Counted from the first letter of the stretch, positions 22,291-30,977 are shown. The stretch: DNA of 64,000 nt from Oscillospiraceae bacterium (GCA_015067895.1 SVLP01000001.1:62001-126000), one strand, 5' to 3'. Notes: generated by a model from the sequence alone, not told the origin. A program made the numbers and translations.

Positions 22291-23694
22291 TTACACGCCG
22301 AAGTAACGCTTTGCGTTGTTGGAGGCGATGTCCTGAACCATCTGGCCCAGAGCAGCCATGTCGGCGGGATACTCGCCGTTCTCGACCCAGCCGCCGATCA
22401 GGTTGCACATAATGCGGCGGAAGTACTCGTGACGGGTGTAGGACAGGAAGGAGCGGGAGTCGGTCAGCATGCCGATGAAGTTGCCCAGCAGGCCCAGGTT
22501 GGCGAGGCTGGTCATCTGCTCGATCATGCCGGTCTTGGTGTCGTTGAACCACCAGCCGGAGCCGTGCTGGATCTTACCGGGAACCTCGGGGCCCTGGAAA
22601 GCGCCCAGGAAGGTGCCCAGCTGGGCATTGTCACCGGGGTTCAGGGAGTAGAGGATGGTCTTGGGCAGCAGGCCCTCGTAGTCCAGCTTGCTGAGGACCT
22701 TGGTCAGGTTCTCGCCGGAGTCGGTGATGGCGATGCAGTCGAAGCCGGCATCGGGGCCCAGCTTCTCGAACATGCGCTGGTTGGTGTTGCGCAGGCAGGA
22801 GAAGTGGATCTGCATGACCATGCCGCGCTTGGCGTACTCACGGGCGCAGGTCAGCAGCAGGTCGGTCTTGTAGGCGTCGATCTCAGCCTTGGTCAGCTTC
22901 TCACCGGCCATGCCCTTCTTGAAGATGGCGGTCAGCTCCTCGTCGGTGGCCTCGACATAGGGAACGTAGCCCAGACCGTGGTCGGTAGCCTTACAGCCGT
23001 TGTCATAGAAGTGCTGGATGCGCTCGACCAGAGCCTTGCGGACGCACTTGATGCACTTGAACTCGTAACCGACCACATCCTCCAGCTGGTGGATGTAGCC
23101 TGCGAAGGTGGCCTTCTCGATGTCCAGAGCCTTGTCAGGACGGAAGGAGGGGCAGACCTTGGTCTCCATGGTGGGATCGGCGGCCAGCTTGGCGTGCCAC
23201 TCCAGGGAGTCGATGGGATCGTCGGTGGTGCCGACCATGTAAACGTTGGACTGCTTGACCAGGCCGCAGGCGGTCATGGTGGGGTCGTTCTGCAGCTTGT
23301 CGTTGGCCAGGTTCCAGACCTCCTCGGCGGTCTCGCCGTTCAGGACGCCATAGTAGCCGAAGTAGCGCTGGAGCTCCAGGTGGCACCAGTGGTACATGGG
23401 GTTGCCGATGCACTTGGGCAGAGCTTCTGCGAACTTCTGGAACTTCTCGCGGTCGGAAGCATCGCCGGTGATGTACTTCTCCTCAACGCCGTTGCCGCGC
23501 ATGACGCGCCACTTGTAGTGGTCGCCGCCCAGCCAGACCTGAGTGATGTTCTCGAACTTGCGATCCTCCCAGATCTCCTGGGGGTTGATGTGGCAGTGAT
23601 AGTCCAGGATGGGCATCTTGGCTGCGTAATCGTGATACAAGGTCTTCGCGGTCTCGGTGGACAGCAGGAAGTCCTTGTCCATAAACTGCTTCAT
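22291..23694 (-). CDS. uxaC: Glucuronate (uronate) isomerase
   Basis: A 467-residue enzyme of the amidohydrolase-like UxaC family that isomerises D-glucuronate to D-fructuronate or D-galacturonate to D-tagaturonate. Typical motifs are FMDKDFLLST at the N-terminus, the metal-site DYHCHINPQEI (about 32-42), VGTTDDP, and the C-terminal LTDSRSFLSYTRHEYFRRI. Full length for the family. A promoter is at 23758-23785 and a terminator at 22251, so it looks like a single-gene unit. uxaB/uxuA-type partners are not in the window. Glucuronate may come from the neighbouring oxidoreductase pathway or host glycans. Confidence 0.95.
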   Translation of the reverse strand: MKQFMDKDFLLSTETAKTLYHDYAAKMPILDYHCHINPQEIWEDRKFENITQVWLGGDHYKWRVMRGNGVEEKYITGDASDREKFQKFAEALPKCIGNPMYHWCHLELQRYFGYYGVLNGETAEEVWNLANDKLQNDPTMTACGLVKQSNVYMVGTTDDPIDSLEWHAKLAADPTMETKVCPSFRPDKALDIEKATFAGYIHQLEDVVGYEFKCIKCVRKALVERIQHFYDNGCKATDHGLGYVPYVEATDEELTAIFKKGMAGEKLTKAEIDAYKTDLLLTCAREYAKRGMVMQIHFSCLRNTNQRMFEKLGPDAGFDCIAITDSGENLTKVLSKLDYEGLLPKTILYSLNPGDNAQLGTFLGAFQGPEVPGKIQHGSGWWFNDTKTGMIEQMTSLANLGLLGNFIGMLTDSRSFLSYTRHEYFRRIMCNLIGGWVENGEYPADMAALGQMVQDIASNNAKRYFGV

Positions 23695-23757
23695 AGGAAA
23701 AACCCTCTTTCATACAAATTTGACCATGGACAGACATCCACGAATCATTCTAAGGAT

Positions 23758-23785
23758 ATTATACAAGAAAAGCCGAAAAATGCAA
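23758..23785 (-). promoter_or_regulatory. Promoter of uxaC
   Basis: Minus strand TTGCAT (23780-23785), 16-base spacer, TATAAT (23758-23763). The 330-base gap between uxaC and the next gene otherwise shows a small hairpin near 23870-23895 and the terminator at 23988. Confidence 0.65.
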
Positions 23786-23983
23786 TGGATATTCTGTGGA
23801 TTTTAATAAAAACATTTCGTAAAAATGTGCTAAACCCAGATTTTGGGAGAATAAGATGGGAAAAGGGGCTGCTGCTGTCTTTTTCGACAGTGTTCCTGTC
23901 TGCTGCTCCGGGGGAACGACCCCGCGTACTGCATAACGATCAGCACAGCACCGATTGCAGTTTGTCAGCGGCGACCCGCCGCA

Positions 23984-24009
23984 AAATGGCCCGCCGGAAA
24001 CGGCGGGCC
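23984..24009 (-). terminator. Terminator of the oxidoreductase/isomerase operon
   Basis: A 9-bp stem GGCCCGCCG/CGGCGGGCC with GAAA loop; the minus strand continues ATTTTGC. Confidence 0.85.
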
Positions 24010-24024
24010 AAAGGGGATGTACGA

Positions 24025-24906
24025 TTAGAACCAGGACTCGAAGCCCAGCTCGACCAGGTGAGCGCGGGAATCCTTCAGACAATCGAAGGGATCGCGGCCG
24101 TAGGAGTCGTCCTGCTCGATCAGGAAGTACTCAGCGCCGCCGGCCAGACCGGCCTCGATGCAGGCCTTCAGGGGCAGGGAGCCGGCACCCAGCTCGGCGA
24201 AGCGGACGGGCTTGTCGAAGAAGGCAGAGACGAACTTGGCCATGCCGTCCTGACCGGACATGTCGGGCATCTCGACGTTGGCGATCTTGTAGTCCTTCAG
24301 GTGCAGCAGACGGACGGAGCCGGCATACTTCTTGATGAACTCAACGGGGTTCTCGCCGCCGCGGTGGATCCAGTGGGTATCCAGCTCGAAGCCCATGTGG
24401 GGAGCGTTCTCACGCAGGACGTCCAGCAGGTACTTGCCGTTCTCGAGCTTCATGAACTCGATGTGATGGTTGTGGTAGTACAGGTCGATGCCGTCTTCCT
24501 TCAGCTTCAGGCAGTACTCCTCAGCGCGCTTGGCGAAGTCGATGCACTTGTCGACATTGCCGATGGCGTTCATGGGCATCATGCCGATGCGGAACATGTC
24601 AACGTTCAGAGCGCGGGCGTCGTCGATGTACTTCTTGTAGTCGTCCTCGTTGCTGAGGTACTCGCCGGGCATGCCGGGGAACATGGGATCGATGGAAGCG
24701 GTCAGGGAGGAGAAGTTGAAGTTCAGCTCATCGATGGCCTTGCGGAAGCCGGCGACGTTCTCCTTGGTCATGGGAACCTGGGAGACCTCGGCGCAGTGGA
24801 AGCCGATATCGGTCAGACGGCCCATAACCTCAAAGGGCTCGAAGCTGGGCATCTTGGCGGGGGCGATGGTGGACATCTGAACACCGATCAGACCTTTTTT
24901 GCTCAT
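24025..24906 (-). CDS. TIM-barrel sugar phosphate isomerase/epimerase family protein (A)
   Basis: A 293-residue AP-endonuclease-2/xylose-isomerase-like barrel. Putative metal ligands follow the family pattern: a histidine-rich YYHNHHIEF strand (about 144), an acid in GFELDTHW (about 175), His in LLHLKDYK (about 205) and Glu in RFAELGAGSLP (about 240). Such proteins epimerise or eliminate on keto-sugars. It is the last gene of a minus-strand series after two Gfo/Idh oxidoreductases, separated from them by a CGTCATTGCGAG repeat. It differs from the first barrel of the operon (27427-28299), so the two probably do different steps. Confidence 0.85.
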   Translation of the reverse strand: MSKKGLIGVQMSTIAPAKMPSFEPFEVMGRLTDIGFHCAEVSQVPMTKENVAGFRKAIDELNFNFSSLTASIDPMFPGMPGEYLSNEDDYKKYIDDARALNVDMFRIGMMPMNAIGNVDKCIDFAKRAEEYCLKLKEDGIDLYYHNHHIEFMKLENGKYLLDVLRENAPHMGFELDTHWIHRGGENPVEFIKKYAGSVRLLHLKDYKIANVEMPDMSGQDGMAKFVSAFFDKPVRFAELGAGSLPLKACIEAGLAGGAEYFLIEQDDSYGRDPFDCLKDSRAHLVELGFESWF

Positions 24907-24954
24907 GGGAATGCACTCCTTAATTCAAAATTATTGACGCAGCAAAATACTGCA

Positions 24955-25054
24955 CGTCATTGCGAGGAGGGCGGAGCCCGACGTGGCAATCTCCTGGAAA
25001 TCTCAGAAAACTTCGGGGATTGCCACGCCAGTGTGCGCACTGGCTCGCAATGAC
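24955..25054. repeat. Mosaic palindromic repeat, CGTCATTGCGAG family, copy 3
   Basis: A 100-bp element with ends CGTCATTGCGAG and CTCGCAATGAC. Its left half carries the GGGCGGAGCCC hairpin and the right half CCAGTGTGCGCACTGG, the reverse half-order of the copy at 2881. Confidence 0.85.
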
Positions 25055-25064
25055 AGATGAATTG

Positions 25065-26072
25065 TTACTCAATCACATTGCACAGTGCGCTGGTGTTGGC
25101 ACTGCGGAAGATGGTCTCCATCAGTCGGATGACGGTGGTGCCGTCCTTGACATGGATGTAGTCATCGGTATTGTTCTCGACGGCCTTGCGGAACCGCTCG
25201 ATCATCCGGGAGTGGGAAGCACCGTAGTAGAACTTGATGCCCTCCAGGACGGGAGCCTTGACGATCACGTCGCGGGTGCCGTCGGGGTTGCACTTGAAGA
25301 GGGTGTTGTCCTCGATGTGGAAGATGCCCTTCTCCAGAGCAACGCGGATCTGGACGGACTCGTTGGTCCAGTTGTTGTTGGTGGCGAAGAACAGGCCGGG
25401 AGCACCGTTGGCGAACTCCAGGCGGGCGACCACGTCGCCCTCGACCTCGATGCCGTACTCGTTGGTCTGGCCAACGACGGCGTGGATCTTGTCGATCTTG
25501 CCGCCCAGGAAGTACAGCAGATCCAGGGTGTGCAGGCTCTGGTTAATCATGGAGCCGCCGCCGGCGTACTTCCAGGTGCCGCGCCAGGGCTTGACGGAGT
25601 AATACTCCGGGCCGCGGCGCCAGGGCACGAAGCCGCGGATGCCGACGATCTTGCCGTACTCGCCGGAATCGATGATCTTCTTCAGCTCCTCGGTGGTCTC
25701 GTTCATGCGGTTCTGCAGGCAGACGCCGATCTTGACCTCGGGATGGGCGGCCTCGAAGGCCTCAAACTCCGCAGCCTGGGCGGCGGTCAGGGCGATGGGC
25801 TTCTCGCAGAAGACGTTGCAGCCCATCTCGACCAGTTCCTTGGTCACGGGGAAGTGCAGATAGTGGGGCAGGCAGTTGTGAACCACATCGGGCTTCTGCT
25901 CGGCGACCATCTGCTTGTAATCGGTATAGAAGGGGGTGCCCTCGGGGACTCTGGACTTGAGCTCCTCGTTCAGGTCGCAGGCGGCGACCAGCTGGATCTC
26001 GGGGTTGCCCAGGATACCGTCGAGGTGGACGAAGGAAATGTCACCCAGACCGATGATAGCGGCACGAATCAT
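25065..26072 (-). CDS. Gfo/Idh/MocA family oxidoreductase (B)
   Basis: NAD(P)-dependent sugar or inositol dehydrogenase, 335 aa. The Rossmann start is RAAIIGLGDISFVH, then CEKPIAL (Lys of the EKP motif, about 94) and a substrate-side GGSMINQSLHTLDLLYFLGG containing the conserved H (about 183). The start at 26072 has a GGAGAG site. A second member of the family lies directly upstream in the same operon. Probable chemistry is oxidation at C3 or C2 of a sugar, or reduction of the corresponding keto-sugar. Confidence 0.88.
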   Translation of the reverse strand: MIRAAIIGLGDISFVHLDGILGNPEIQLVAACDLNEELKSRVPEGTPFYTDYKQMVAEQKPDVVHNCLPHYLHFPVTKELVEMGCNVFCEKPIALTAAQAAEFEAFEAAHPEVKIGVCLQNRMNETTEELKKIIDSGEYGKIVGIRGFVPWRRGPEYYSVKPWRGTWKYAGGGSMINQSLHTLDLLYFLGGKIDKIHAVVGQTNEYGIEVEGDVVARLEFANGAPGLFFATNNNWTNESVQIRVALEKGIFHIEDNTLFKCNPDGTRDVIVKAPVLEGIKFYYGASHSRMIERFRKAVENNTDDYIHVKDGTTVIRLMETIFRSANTSALCNVIE

Positions 26073-26154
26073 TGGAATCTCTCCTTAATTGCCGAAACCC
26101 ACGGCGGCGTAAGCCGCCGCGGGCCGGGTTAGATTTTAAGTAATGGAGCAGAAA

Positions 26155-27348
26155 TTACTCGCGGACGGGGAACTTGCCCTCGGCAGCGATCAGCTCGTTC
26201 AGCTTGGCGTTGTACTCAGCCTCGTCGCAGGGATAGGCAACGGTCTTGCCGGTCCAGGCGGACAGCTGGGAAGCGTTGGCCAGACGGACGCCCATGATGC
26301 CGTCAGCGCCGGGAGCCAGCAGCTCGGTGCCGAACAGGACGTGGGAAGCGAAGTTGGCCATAACGGTGCCGTGCTGGACGCCCCAGGCATCGTTGTTCTC
26401 GAACTCCTCGATGTCGTACAGACCGCCGCCGGAAGAGTTGGAGCGGGTCAGCATGGCGACAGCCATCATGTCCATGGTGGCGTTCATCTCGGGCTCGGAC
26501 TTGTGCATCTTGTAGACGGTAGCCTTCTGGGAGTTCTCGACGACGATCTTACCGGCGGAGAAGTCGATCTCCAGACGGTCGGTGCCGATGGCGTCGTGGG
26601 TGCAGGTGATGAAGGAGCCGGTGGCGCCGTTGGCGTACTTGGTGACGATGGTGACGTCGTTCTCAACGCCGATGTTGCGGTGAGCGCCGTTGATGTTCAC
26701 GGAAGTGACCTCGACGGGGGTGCCGCAGATCCACTGCCACAGGTCCAGCTGGTGGGGAGCCTGGTTGACCAGGACGCCGCCGCCTTCGCCGCCCCAGGTA
26801 GCACGCCATGCGGACTGTGCGTAGTAGGAGTCGGGACGCCACCAGGTGTTGATGATCCAGTTGGAGCGGCGGATCTCGCCCAGCTCGCCGGAAGCAACGA
26901 TCTCGCGGATCTTCTGGTACAGCTTGTTGGTACGCTGGTTGAACATGATGCCCAGCTTCACCTCGGGATGAGCAGCGGCGCAGTCCAGCATCTTCTGAAC
27001 GTCGGAGGCGCGGACACCAGCGGGCTTCTCACCGATGACATGCATGCCATGCTCCAGAGCATAGATGGCCATCTCGTGGTGCAGGTAGTGGGGAACGGTG
27101 GTGATGACGGCGTCAACGTTGCCGGAGGCGATCATTTCCTTGTAGTCAGCGTAGATGGGGATGTTGGGGAACTTGGCAGCAGCGGCCTCGCGCTTGGCCT
27201 CGTCGATGTCGCAGATGGCGCCCAGCTCGCAGTGAGCGGGGATGGCAGCGGCGGGGAAGCCGGGGAAAGCGGGGGTGCCGGTCAGGATGTTGACATAGGA
27301 GCTACCCTGAGCACCGAAGCCGATGATACCATAACGAATCTTGTCCAT
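26155..27348 (-). CDS. Gfo/Idh/MocA family oxidoreductase (A)
   Basis: A 397-residue sugar dehydrogenase-like protein. Motifs: RYGIIGFGAQGSSYVN at the N-terminus, GEKPAGV (about 118), and GGVLVNQAPHQLDLWQWICG (about 185-204) with the catalytic-type His. Its length and WRATWGGEGGG region set it in a subgroup distinct from the 335-residue neighbour. The start has a GGAGAATG context. It sits between a TIM-barrel isomerase gene upstream and oxidoreductase B downstream; the 82-base gap to B carries a GGCGGCGTAAGCCGCC hairpin that may reduce downstream expression. Confidence 0.88.
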   Translation of the reverse strand: MDKIRYGIIGFGAQGSSYVNILTGTPAFPGFPAAAIPAHCELGAICDIDEAKREAAAAKFPNIPIYADYKEMIASGNVDAVITTVPHYLHHEMAIYALEHGMHVIGEKPAGVRASDVQKMLDCAAAHPEVKLGIMFNQRTNKLYQKIREIVASGELGEIRRSNWIINTWWRPDSYYAQSAWRATWGGEGGGVLVNQAPHQLDLWQWICGTPVEVTSVNINGAHRNIGVENDVTIVTKYANGATGSFITCTHDAIGTDRLEIDFSAGKIVVENSQKATVYKMHKSEPEMNATMDMMAVAMLTRSNSSGGGLYDIEEFENNDAWGVQHGTVMANFASHVLFGTELLAPGADGIMGVRLANASQLSAWTGKTVAYPCDEAEYNAKLNELIAAEGKFPVRE

Positions 27349-27426
27349 TTTGCATTCTCCTTACTTTTTCACGTGAATATGTTTGTAAACTTAATTAAAG
27401 ACCGACGGTGGTCTTGAATTACGAAA

Positions 27427-28299
27427 TCAGATGGCCTTCAGAACCTCGCACAGGGCGTTGTACTGCATGGCGTAGCCCTCGGCGCCGTCCTTGGCCTTGT
27501 TCTCGGAGATGACCTCGGTGGCATCCACGACCTCCAGGGACTGGAGGGTGGCAAACAGCACCAGGTGGGGCTCCAGAGTCAGGAAGCCCTCGTAGCCGTC
27601 CTCGCGGATGGCCTTCTTGAGGATCTCGGGGATCTTGCCGTCGCCGGTGGCGCAGACCACGTTCTCGTTCTTGCCGGCCACGGCATCCTTGATGTGGATG
27701 TAGGCCACGTGCTCCTTCAGCAGCTCCCAGCACTCGGCGGTATTCTCACCGCACTGGACGAAGTTGGCGAAGTCGAAGGCGGCCTTGAAGTTGGGGGAGG
27801 CCAGCTCGTCGAGGATGACCTTGCAGCGGGAGCCGATGTCACCGTAGATGTCCTTCTCGTTCTCGTGGATCAGGATGACGCCGTACTTGGCAGCCACGTC
27901 GGCGAAGCCGCGCAGCTTCTTCAGGACTTCGTCCTTCCACTCATCGGGATTCTTGTTCAGCATCCAGAAAGAGAACATGCGGATGTACTTGCAGTCCAGC
28001 AGGTTGCAGATCTGGCACAGGGTGTCCAGCTGCTGCAGCTGCTTTTCGTAGGCGGCATCGTCGTCGATGTCGATCTTGCCGATGGGGGAGCCCAGGGAGG
28101 AGACCTTGACGCCGGCGGCGTTCAGACGGGGCAGGATGTTCTCTCTGACCTCGTCGACGGTGTACTCTGCGACGCCCTTGCCGTCAGCGGCGCGGAAGCA
28201 GATGTACTCCATGCCCAGCTCCTTGACGACCTTCAGCTGAACGTCCAGCTGGGGATCGATCTCGTCGGCGAAGCCGGAGATGATGATTTTCTTGTCCAT
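27427..28299 (-). CDS. TIM-barrel sugar phosphate isomerase/epimerase family protein (B)
   Basis: A 290-residue barrel of the AP-endonuclease-2 superfamily. Likely metal ligands: Glu in LIHENEKDIYGD (about 146), Asp in AAFDFANF (about 180), His in VAYIHIKDA (about 205) and Glu in FLTLEPH (about 240). A longer frame starts at 28332, but the GGAG site supports MDKK at 28299. It is the first gene of the minus-strand operon and diverges from the AraC-type regulator. Related families include IolE/IolH-like and keto-sugar epimerases; the exact substrate is unknown. Confidence 0.86.
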   Translation of the reverse strand: MDKKIIISGFADEIDPQLDVQLKVVKELGMEYICFRAADGKGVAEYTVDEVRENILPRLNAAGVKVSSLGSPIGKIDIDDDAAYEKQLQQLDTLCQICNLLDCKYIRMFSFWMLNKNPDEWKDEVLKKLRGFADVAAKYGVILIHENEKDIYGDIGSRCKVILDELASPNFKAAFDFANFVQCGENTAECWELLKEHVAYIHIKDAVAGKNENVVCATGDGKIPEILKKAIREDGYEGFLTLEPHLVLFATLQSLEVVDATEVISENKAKDGAEGYAMQYNALCEVLKAI

Positions 28300-28421
28300 G
28301 ATTGCTTCTCCTTTCGATTCTCGGTTCTTCACAAAAAACCGAACCGCGTTTTATGCACTTCCAACAAATTGTTCAATTTTGGGCAGCATAAGAACACAGT
28401 TTTGTTCACGTTTACCATGAT

Positions 28422-28451
28422 ACCATACTTTTTCGCAATCTTCATTGTAAA
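28422..28451 (-). promoter_or_regulatory. Likely promoter of the oxidoreductase/isomerase operon
   Basis: Minus strand TTTACA (28446-28451), 18-base spacer, TATGGT (28422-28427). It ends seven bases from the divergent araC promoter, so one regulator could control both. Confidence 0.5.
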
Positions 28452-28457
28452 AATTGC

Positions 28458-28486
28458 TTGACACATTGCGTTTCTTGCTGTATGCT
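28458..28486 (+). promoter_or_regulatory. Promoter of the AraC-type regulator
   Basis: -35 TTGACA (28458-28463), 17-base spacer, -10 TATGCT (28481-28486). Confidence 0.75.
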
Positions 28487-28569
28487 TGGAAAAAAGAAGA
28501 AAAACGGTACAATTACCAACAATTTCCAAAACCTGGAGTTGTGAAACCTGCACAGAGGAGAGAAATACC

Positions 28570-29484
28570 ATGCCCCATACCGCCACCTCCGACGCGCTGC
28601 GAAAGCGTCTCAGCCGCCGGGGCTACGAGATCTTCCGCATCCGGGATGCCTATCCCGAGGAGCGGACGCTGCACCACCATGATTTTTACGAGGTGAACCT
28701 GACCTTGTCGGGCTCATTGCACTACCACATCGAGAGCCGCTCCTACCATCTGACCAGCGGCGACATCCTGCTGATCTCCCCGGACGAGCTCCACCAGCCC
28801 GACCCGGAGACGGAGCTGGCCTCCTGCGAACGGGTGGTGCTGTGGATCGACAAGCCCTATTTGCAGCAGTTCCAGTCCTTCGGCTTTGACCTCAGCGGCT
28901 GCTTCGAGGGTCACAGCAACTGTCTGCGCTTTGATGACGAGTCCACCCTGCGGATTTGGGAGCTGCTGGATCGATGCATCCGGGAGAACGAGTCCCGGGC
29001 CTTCGGTGCGGAGATGATGGCCGACACCACCATGATCCAGGTGATGATCCTCATCAACCGGCTCTTCCGCAGCACCGCCCAGGGCGAGCGGAGGGATCGC
29101 TCCGGCACCCTGGTCACCGGTGTGCTGGACTACATCAACAGCCACTACGCCGAGGAGCTGTCCCTGGACGGTCTGGCCAACCGGTTCTTCATCAGCAAGT
29201 ACCACCTGTCCCGGGAGTTCGGGCGGATCGTCGGCACCTCCGTCCACCGCTACATCACCCAGAAGCGGCTGGTGGTGGCCAAGCAGCTGCTCAGTGAGGG
29301 ACGGCCCTCCTCGTCGGTGTACCAGCACTGCGGCTTCGGCGACTACTCCAATTTCTACCGGGCCTTCAAGGCCGAGTACGGCATCAGCCCCAAGGAATAC
29401 GTGACGAATATCCGCGAGGACGCTGCCCGCAACGCCGAGCGCAGCCGGGAACGGAGCTGGCTGATCCGGGAAAGTGGGGAATAA
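28570..29484 (+). CDS. AraC-family transcriptional regulator (cupin plus HTH)
   Basis: A 304-residue regulator. Residues about 20-110 form a sugar-binding cupin (HHHDFYEVNLTLSGSLHYHIE, then GDILLISPDELHQ), and residues about 185-285 the double helix-turn-helix (YAEELSLDGLANRFFISKYHLSREF; GFGDYSNFYRAFKAEYGISPKEY). Divergent from the Gfo/Idh and isomerase operon and probably its activator. The start at 28570 has an AGAGGAGA site; an upstream in-frame ATG lacks one. Confidence 0.9.
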   Translation: MPHTATSDALRKRLSRRGYEIFRIRDAYPEERTLHHHDFYEVNLTLSGSLHYHIESRSYHLTSGDILLISPDELHQPDPETELASCERVVLWIDKPYLQQFQSFGFDLSGCFEGHSNCLRFDDESTLRIWELLDRCIRENESRAFGAEMMADTTMIQVMILINRLFRSTAQGERRDRSGTLVTGVLDYINSHYAEELSLDGLANRFFISKYHLSREFGRIVGTSVHRYITQKRLVVAKQLLSEGRPSSSVYQHCGFGDYSNFYRAFKAEYGISPKEYVTNIREDAARNAERSRERSWLIRESGE

Positions 29485-29487
29485 AAG

Positions 29488-29529
29488 TTAATGAATAATG
29501 AATGATGAATAGTGAATAATGAATAATTG
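29488..29529. repeat. AT-rich low-complexity repeat (AATGAATAATGA)
   Basis: Several imperfect copies of a GAATAATGAAT unit just after the AraC stop. Confidence 0.6.
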
Positions 29530-29559
29530 AGGTGTTTTCTGACGAAAATGATTTTATTA

Positions 29560-29781
29560 GAATATATGCTTATCGACTTTACTCAGCAACCGGAAAAGAA
29601 TGATTCCTGGCCCCCTCCGAGAGGGGGCTGTCAGCGTCAGCTGACTGGGGGAGTGTCGTTGGATAGACGCTGAATGTTCTATTTTGGGACACTCCCTCCA
29701 CCGCTGCGCGGTCCCCCTCCCTCTTGGAGGGAGGCAAGAGACGCGTTGCTGAGGTAAGCCGATAAGCATTTTAGAATATTC
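29560..29781. repeat. Long palindromic element with nested hairpins
   Basis: The outer arms read GAATATATGCTTATCG..ACTCAGCAAC (29560-29590) and GTTGCTGAGG..CGATAAGCA..GAATATTC (29745-29781). Nested inside are CCCCCTC-hairpins and GGGGGAGTGTCG paired with GGACACTCCC. It fills most of the 338-base gap between two convergent genes. No ORF inside looks real. Confidence 0.75.
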
Positions 29782-29784
29782 AAT

Positions 29785-29816
29785 AAGGGCCTGCCGCTTG
29801 GTTGCGGCAGGCCCTT
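29785..29816 (-). terminator. Terminator-like hairpin after the XRE membrane regulator
   Basis: A 13-bp stem AAGGGCCTGCCGC and complement with a 6-base loop; on the minus strand followed by ATTGAATATT, so the T tract is weak. Confidence 0.65.
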
Positions 29817-29822
29817 GTCGTG

Positions 29823-30977
29823 TCAGGGAACCAGTCTCCCGTCCAGGACAGTCCAGGACTGGATCGGTATATGGATACTCAGGCCGGTGGTGAAGCTGCC
29901 CTCCAGCAGCAGCTCCACCTGGCTGTGGTCGGAGATGCGCCCGACGGAGATACTCTGGGACTGGGTGTAGAAGGACACATCGTCCCCGCTGAAATTGACC
30001 AGCTTCGAGTATTTCGACCGGTTGAGGATGTCGGTACGTCCGGCTTCCTGACCGTCGATCAGGATGACCAGATCGCACTGCTGCCAAAGGGAATCCATAT
30101 CCCGGTACAGCTCCGGGACGTCGATGTCGAACTCCATGCCCGACAGGACAACGGCACCGTCCCGGAGGGCGAAGCTGTCGTAGGTGACGGAGATATCCCC
30201 AAAGGCCGCGGCATCCCGGGTATGGGACAGGGCGGGGTCGTGGACGGCGGTGCTGCGGACGACGCCGGACTTGCCGGTCACGCAGAAGATGGCCCGGTAG
30301 CCGTTTCGTACATCCAGGGTGAAGTCTGCCTCATAACTGGTGCCGTTCCAGACGCATTCCTCCCGGGAGATCTCCTCGCCGTCGGCAAAGATCAGCAGCT
30401 CCGCCGTGGAGCCCTCGGGATAGGCCGGGGGATAGCCCAGGAAATGGAAGGTGCATCGATCCGGCAGCTGATCCGGGGCCACCTGAAACTGGTAGCGCTC
30501 CAGAACGGTGGTATTCTCTACCAGAAATTCCGCGCCGGCGGACAGACCGGCGATGGCCTGACTGAGGTTAGCCAGATCCTCCCGGCGGGAGTTGACACGG
30601 AACAGGGCGGTGCCCGCCAGGATGGCGGCGCAGAGGGAGACTGCCGCCGCGCCTGCGGTCAGGGGCACCAGCCATTTGGGCAGCTGGGGCGCGGGCTGGG
30701 TCAGCCGGTCGATGAGCTCCCACTCCCGGTCGGTGAACTCCGTTTCTGCGGCCGCTTCCGGTTCGGTGTCGTTCTCCACGCCCAGCAGCCAGCCCACGCT
30801 GACACCGAATAATTTACTTAATGCGATGAGCTTGTCGATCTCCGGGATGGCGGCGTCGGCCTCCCATTTGGAGATGGACTGGCGGGAGACACCCATCTCC
30901 TCGCCCAATGCGATCTGGGACAGGCCCAGCTCTTTGCGCTTGACAGCGATCCGCTGTCCGATGGTCAGGTCTTCCAT
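29823..30977 (-). CDS. XRE-family regulator with membrane helix and extracytoplasmic domain
   Basis: A 384-residue protein: N-terminal Cro/C1-type helix-turn-helix (IGQRIAVKRKELGLSQIALGEEMGVSRQSISKWE, residues 5-38), an acidic linker, one membrane helix (about 107-127, LVPLTAGAAAVSLCAAILAG), then about 250 residues outside the membrane containing a beta-rich domain of unknown function. This layout suggests a one-component sensor that holds its DNA-binding domain at the membrane. Start at 30977 has a GGAGGT site; the longer frame upstream is not favoured. Target genes are unknown. Confidence 0.85.
   Translation of the reverse strand: MEDLTIGQRIAVKRKELGLSQIALGEEMGVSRQSISKWEADAAIPEIDKLIALSKLFGVSVGWLLGVENDTEPEAAAETEFTDREWELIDRLTQPAPQLPKWLVPLTAGAAAVSLCAAILAGTALFRVNSRREDLANLSQAIAGLSAGAEFLVENTTVLERYQFQVAPDQLPDRCTFHFLGYPPAYPEGSTAELLIFADGEEISREECVWNGTSYEADFTLDVRNGYRAIFCVTGKSGVVRSTAVHDPALSHTRDAAAFGDISVTYDSFALRDGAVVLSGMEFDIDVPELYRDMDSLWQQCDLVILIDGQEAGRTDILNRSKYSKLVNFSGDDVSFYTQSQSISVGRISDHSQVELLLEGSFTTGLSIHIPIQSWTVLDGRLVP

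Noticed and set aside
23695..24024. A small gene in the gap upstream of uxaC
   Set aside because: Short frames there lack ribosome binding sites and overlap the promoter and terminator.
22243..25053. A 936-codon plus-strand frame spanning uxaC and the next gene
   Set aside because: It runs through two real minus-strand genes, a promoter and a terminator, and has no recognisable domain.
24955..25054. CRISPR-like repeat
   Set aside because: Single palindromic elements at distant sites, with no regular spacers or cas genes.
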